Shown piece by piece: positions 61,101 through 64,000 of a DNA stretch of 64,000 nucleotides. Below the pieces are notes generated by a model that did not search any database, was not told the DNA's origin, and was given only the letters and a program-made list of their open reading frames with translations. The translations under genes and the position numbers were made by a program. This DNA comes from Montifringilla adamsi. Taxonomy: Eukaryota > Chordata > Aves > Passeriformes > Passeridae. Numbering within the stretch: the stretch's first letter is position 1; every line of letters begins with the position of its first letter. The stretch lies in the NCBI GenBank assembly GCA_017590115.1, contig JAGGNK010013558.1, forward strand, positions 8,855,752-8,919,751. The letters run 5' to 3'.

Positions 61101-63017
61101 ACTCTTTTACACTTTAATTTTTGGCATCACCCCAGAATTTTTTAAAAGCTCTAAAAATGTTGTTTCACAAAAGCTGTAACTGAAATGCACATTTGAATTA
61201 TTTCTTTTTTGAATTGCAGGGCAGCCACTATAACATTCCCTTGAGAAGAATCATACTTGCAATAGAGTGCTTATACAGGTTTGCTAAATGGATTAAACTA
61301 ATAACTCATGACTGTTTTATTCAAAAAAGAATCCTTGGAAAAAAGACCCCAAGTTGAAGTGACCATCCTTTTTAGATTTGGAATTCACCTGGCCATGCTT
61401 TAAGGTAAACGCTGTGAAAAAACTGCTGTCTACAGGAAATGTTCAGATTACTTGGGTGGACTTCTGTTCTATTTATGCAATCTGAAAAAGATTAGTTTAA
61501 AGGAAAATTGATTTTATTTTTAAAAATGACAAAACTTGGATGCAGTATAGGGGAACAAGGAGAGCAATAAAAAAAATTAAAATCATCAGCGTAGTTCATT
61601 TGAAGAAGTGGCTTATTGGGTTTGGGTTTTTTCTTGTGAAAGCTGTTAGGTCACTGTAGCTGACAGACCCTGTGTGGTGACTTAAAGGGAAACGTAGGCA
61701 ATGCCTAGAACAGTCCTGTTTACCAGGTACTGTTTCAAAGTACCCTTTTTGTTCCTGGGTTTATTCACATTTTGGTCAAAGACATGTGGCAGTTTTGCCA
61801 AAGCACTCACATTGTTTAATGAGTTTTGATTCCTGTTCTAATACTCTACTTGAGCAAATCTGAGGTCATTTGGAAAAAAGGAGACTGCCCTGAAGAGCAG
61901 CTATGGAAACTTCTTTTGGCATTTTGAAGTGGCAGAAAATACTGTATTTTCTTGTATTCTTTAAACTAAATCTGTAAAATTCTAACCCCTAAACTGCTGC
62001 ATTTCATAGCTGGGACTTGCTTTGAAAGCAGCTCTGCAGAAGTATCCTCTGCTCAGAGGTGTCTGTTTTTAACATTGTGCAGCTGTGTGTGAAACTTGCA
62101 GGGTAATTTGTTTCCTATTCCTCTCTGGTTTGGTTTACTTTGCATGTTTCTGTTGATGTTATCTCAGTTTTCAGATCTCCTTCATTAATTTTCAAGTTCC
62201 CCTACCTATTGTTTCTGAGTTGAATGAGTCTGTGAATACTTTTTCATTTGGTTTTGTTTCCTGTTTCCAGCCTATCATACATCCTGTATTCATCAGTTTG
62301 AAACTCATGCTTGAGAGCCATTGCCTGGATTGAGAAAGTACTAATTGCAGAGGTGCCAATATTCTTGGGTGTTCTCAGGGACTTCTCCAGTATTGCCTAT
62401 ATTTGTTCTACGTTTGTATGGTGGAACTCGTTTGCCGGTCTTCAGAAATGCTTACTTTGTGTGCCTTGTGAGGATCTTCCACTTGCAAGAGAAAACTAGT
62501 GATTCAGACAGGTTTAAAATGTAATTTTGTAGTGTTTAGTGGTTATTGCTAGAATAGAAGCTTTTTCCTGTTAAAGTTTCTGGAGCAGAGATGAGATGCT
62601 TTACCTGGCTTCAGCTGAACAGGGTTTCTACACTGGATACTGGTTGTCATTCCCCATGGGTCCCTGTAGTGTGCAATAGGATGCTGTTGGCATGGGCTGG
62701 CACATCCAGGCAGTCCATCCTGTCGGGTTGATTGCTGCCACGGCCCTGGCAGCTGAACCCAGCACTGGTCAGGGGGCAGGCAGGAATGCCAGCCCCAGTG
62801 GGCAGCACTGACAAAGCCCTGCAGGATGGGCACGGGCTGAAGAGCACAGCACCTCGTACGTGCTGGAAGCCTCACAGATGAGCAGTAGTGGGGCCCAAAG
62901 AGATTTGGGCTCCCTGAGTAGGACAGCTTTGTCTTATTGATGATTTTCAGGTTTCTCCCTGGACCAGAGACTTCGGATTGTCACAAGACTTGTGTTGATC
63001 CAGATTGAATTTGTCTG

Positions 63018-63019
<2 letters not shown>

Positions 63020-63067
<48 letters not shown>
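63020..63067. repeat. Poly-T run (48 nt)
   Basis: Forty-eight uninterrupted T residues, the longest homopolymer in the window. It could be a minus-strand poly-A tail or a homopolymer expansion. Its true length may differ because such runs are hard to sequence. Confidence 0.95.
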
Positions 63068-63068
<1 letters not shown>

Positions 63069-63288
63069 TAAACAACAGACAGTATTGAGACTAGAGAAAA
63101 ATGAAAATATTTAAAAATATTAGTCCCTTGGGACTGAAGTCCTCCTGCCTTTTAACATCTCAGCAAGAGACCTGGTAGAAGGTGGGCCTTATCTCAGCTG
63201 GCTGCATACCAGTGACCCATGGCTGCTAACTGAAGAGTTTAAAGGACTGGAGAGCTGGGATGATAATAATTTATTTTTCTCTTAGTGG

Positions 63289-63303
63289 TTTTTTTTTTTT
63301 TTT
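63289..63303. repeat. Poly-T run (15 nt) in a T-rich tract
   Basis: Fifteen T, followed by more T-rich sequence that ends TTCTTCCCAG near 63342. Confidence 0.85.
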
Positions 63304-64000
63304 CCTTGTTTTTGTTTTTGGTTTTATTTTTTCTTCCCAGAAGAGACATAATGCAGGAGGGTATCTGAATTGGGCCTTGCTAATTGAAAGCAATTCTCAG
63401 AATTTCATGGGGGACTACTCTTCCATTTAATAAGATCTTGTCTTTTTGACTTGCAAGTAAGCTACTCTTTTGTAGCACTGCAGTTTGTTCTTTTCAGAAA
63501 ATGGGTTCGATCATGATGCAATTTAGATAACTAAGTTGAAGACTGTCATCCTAAAGTGTGTTATGTAGCTATTAAACAAAATAAGTGCACATTTAAGGAA
63601 TTGCGTTTTGATGTGTTGTTTTTTTCCTTCTCTGATTGCTCTTTGGATGAGTTGAGTGAAATTTTGTGATTTTTTTTTTTTGGAAGCATTGGAATGGTTG
63701 GAAATCTGGATGCATTTCCAACTCAATTCATCAATATCTGGATTTTGGCAGCAGACACTTCCAGCAGCATAGATGTGTCTTAAATTATTGTATGCATATG
63801 CATTTCCACCCTTAAGAGGTTTGCTTACACATGCTTACCCAGAACTTCTGTACGTTAGGGAAGCCTCTTTGCAGTGTTAAATATTGGCATGAGTTATGCT
63901 AGTTGTGAAATATTTCTACAGAGCAACTAATTCCACCCATCCTTCATTTTAGTGAACAGTTTTCTCCAAATTAGTTTCATCACTTACTGCACTTGTTACT

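Larger units (their letters stand above)
44700..64000. other. Intergenic or intronic region, no gene recognised
   Basis: About 19 kb of AT-rich DNA. No open frame on either strand resembles a known family, and none is bounded by matching splice sites in a coherent way. The longest frames (137 codons at 53077-53490 minus, 135 at 58803-59210 minus, 129 at 51175-51564 plus) look like chance. By mammalian synteny this is the spacer between DMXL2 and SCG3. A GC-richer patch at 62580-62880 is unidentified. Regulatory elements may be present but cannot be called without comparison. Confidence 0.6.

Noticed and set aside
44468..64000. SCG3 on the plus strand
   Set aside because: Synteny predicts it on this side, but no exon with its signal peptide or acidic secretogranin sequence was found in the window.

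Overview
The window is vertebrate nuclear DNA, most likely from a bird. Coding exons are short, flanked by GT-AG introns, and hold one large conserved animal gene. The only transposons I can recognise are decayed CR1 LINE fragments, the typical interspersed repeat of bird genomes. The introns are compact: 39 coding exons fit in about 44 kb. I cannot name the species.

Left two thirds (1-44,274), minus strand: almost the whole coding region of DMXL2 (rabconnectin-3 alpha), a very large WD40-repeat protein of synaptic vesicles and endosomes that works with WDR7 (rabconnectin-3 beta) to control V-ATPase. I placed 39 constitutive coding exons by hand from reading frame, splice sites and remembered similarity to human DMXL2. 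Joined, they total 8,571 nt, exactly 2,857 codons with no frame break. The start codon is at 44,272-44,274. The last exon in the window is 584-661; the final C-terminal WD40 exons (roughly 190 residues by comparison with human) lie beyond the left edge. Two further exons look alternative: a 63-nt cassette (4885-4947) and a 30/39-nt microexon (9354-9383/9392). Both keep the frame.

Middle (about 43,980-44,660): a CpG island holding DMXL2 exon 1 and, on the other strand, a possible divergent first exon (ATG at 44,468 followed by a GT donor).

Right third (44,700-64,000): no convincing protein-coding exon on either strand. It is AT-rich intergenic or intronic sequence with microsatellites and poly-T tracts. 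In mammals the neighbour on this side is SCG3, transcribed away from DMXL2. No SCG3 exon is recognisable here, so if synteny holds it starts beyond the right edge.

I saw no CRISPR array, bacterial-type operon, rRNA, tRNA or intact mobile element. The points most worth a second look are the two frame-preserving alternative exons, a splice acceptor whose pyrimidine tract appears to come from the tail of a CR1 insertion, a splice acceptor driven by a 28-nt poly-T microsatellite, a perfect 20-bp inverted repeat, and the candidate divergent transcript.
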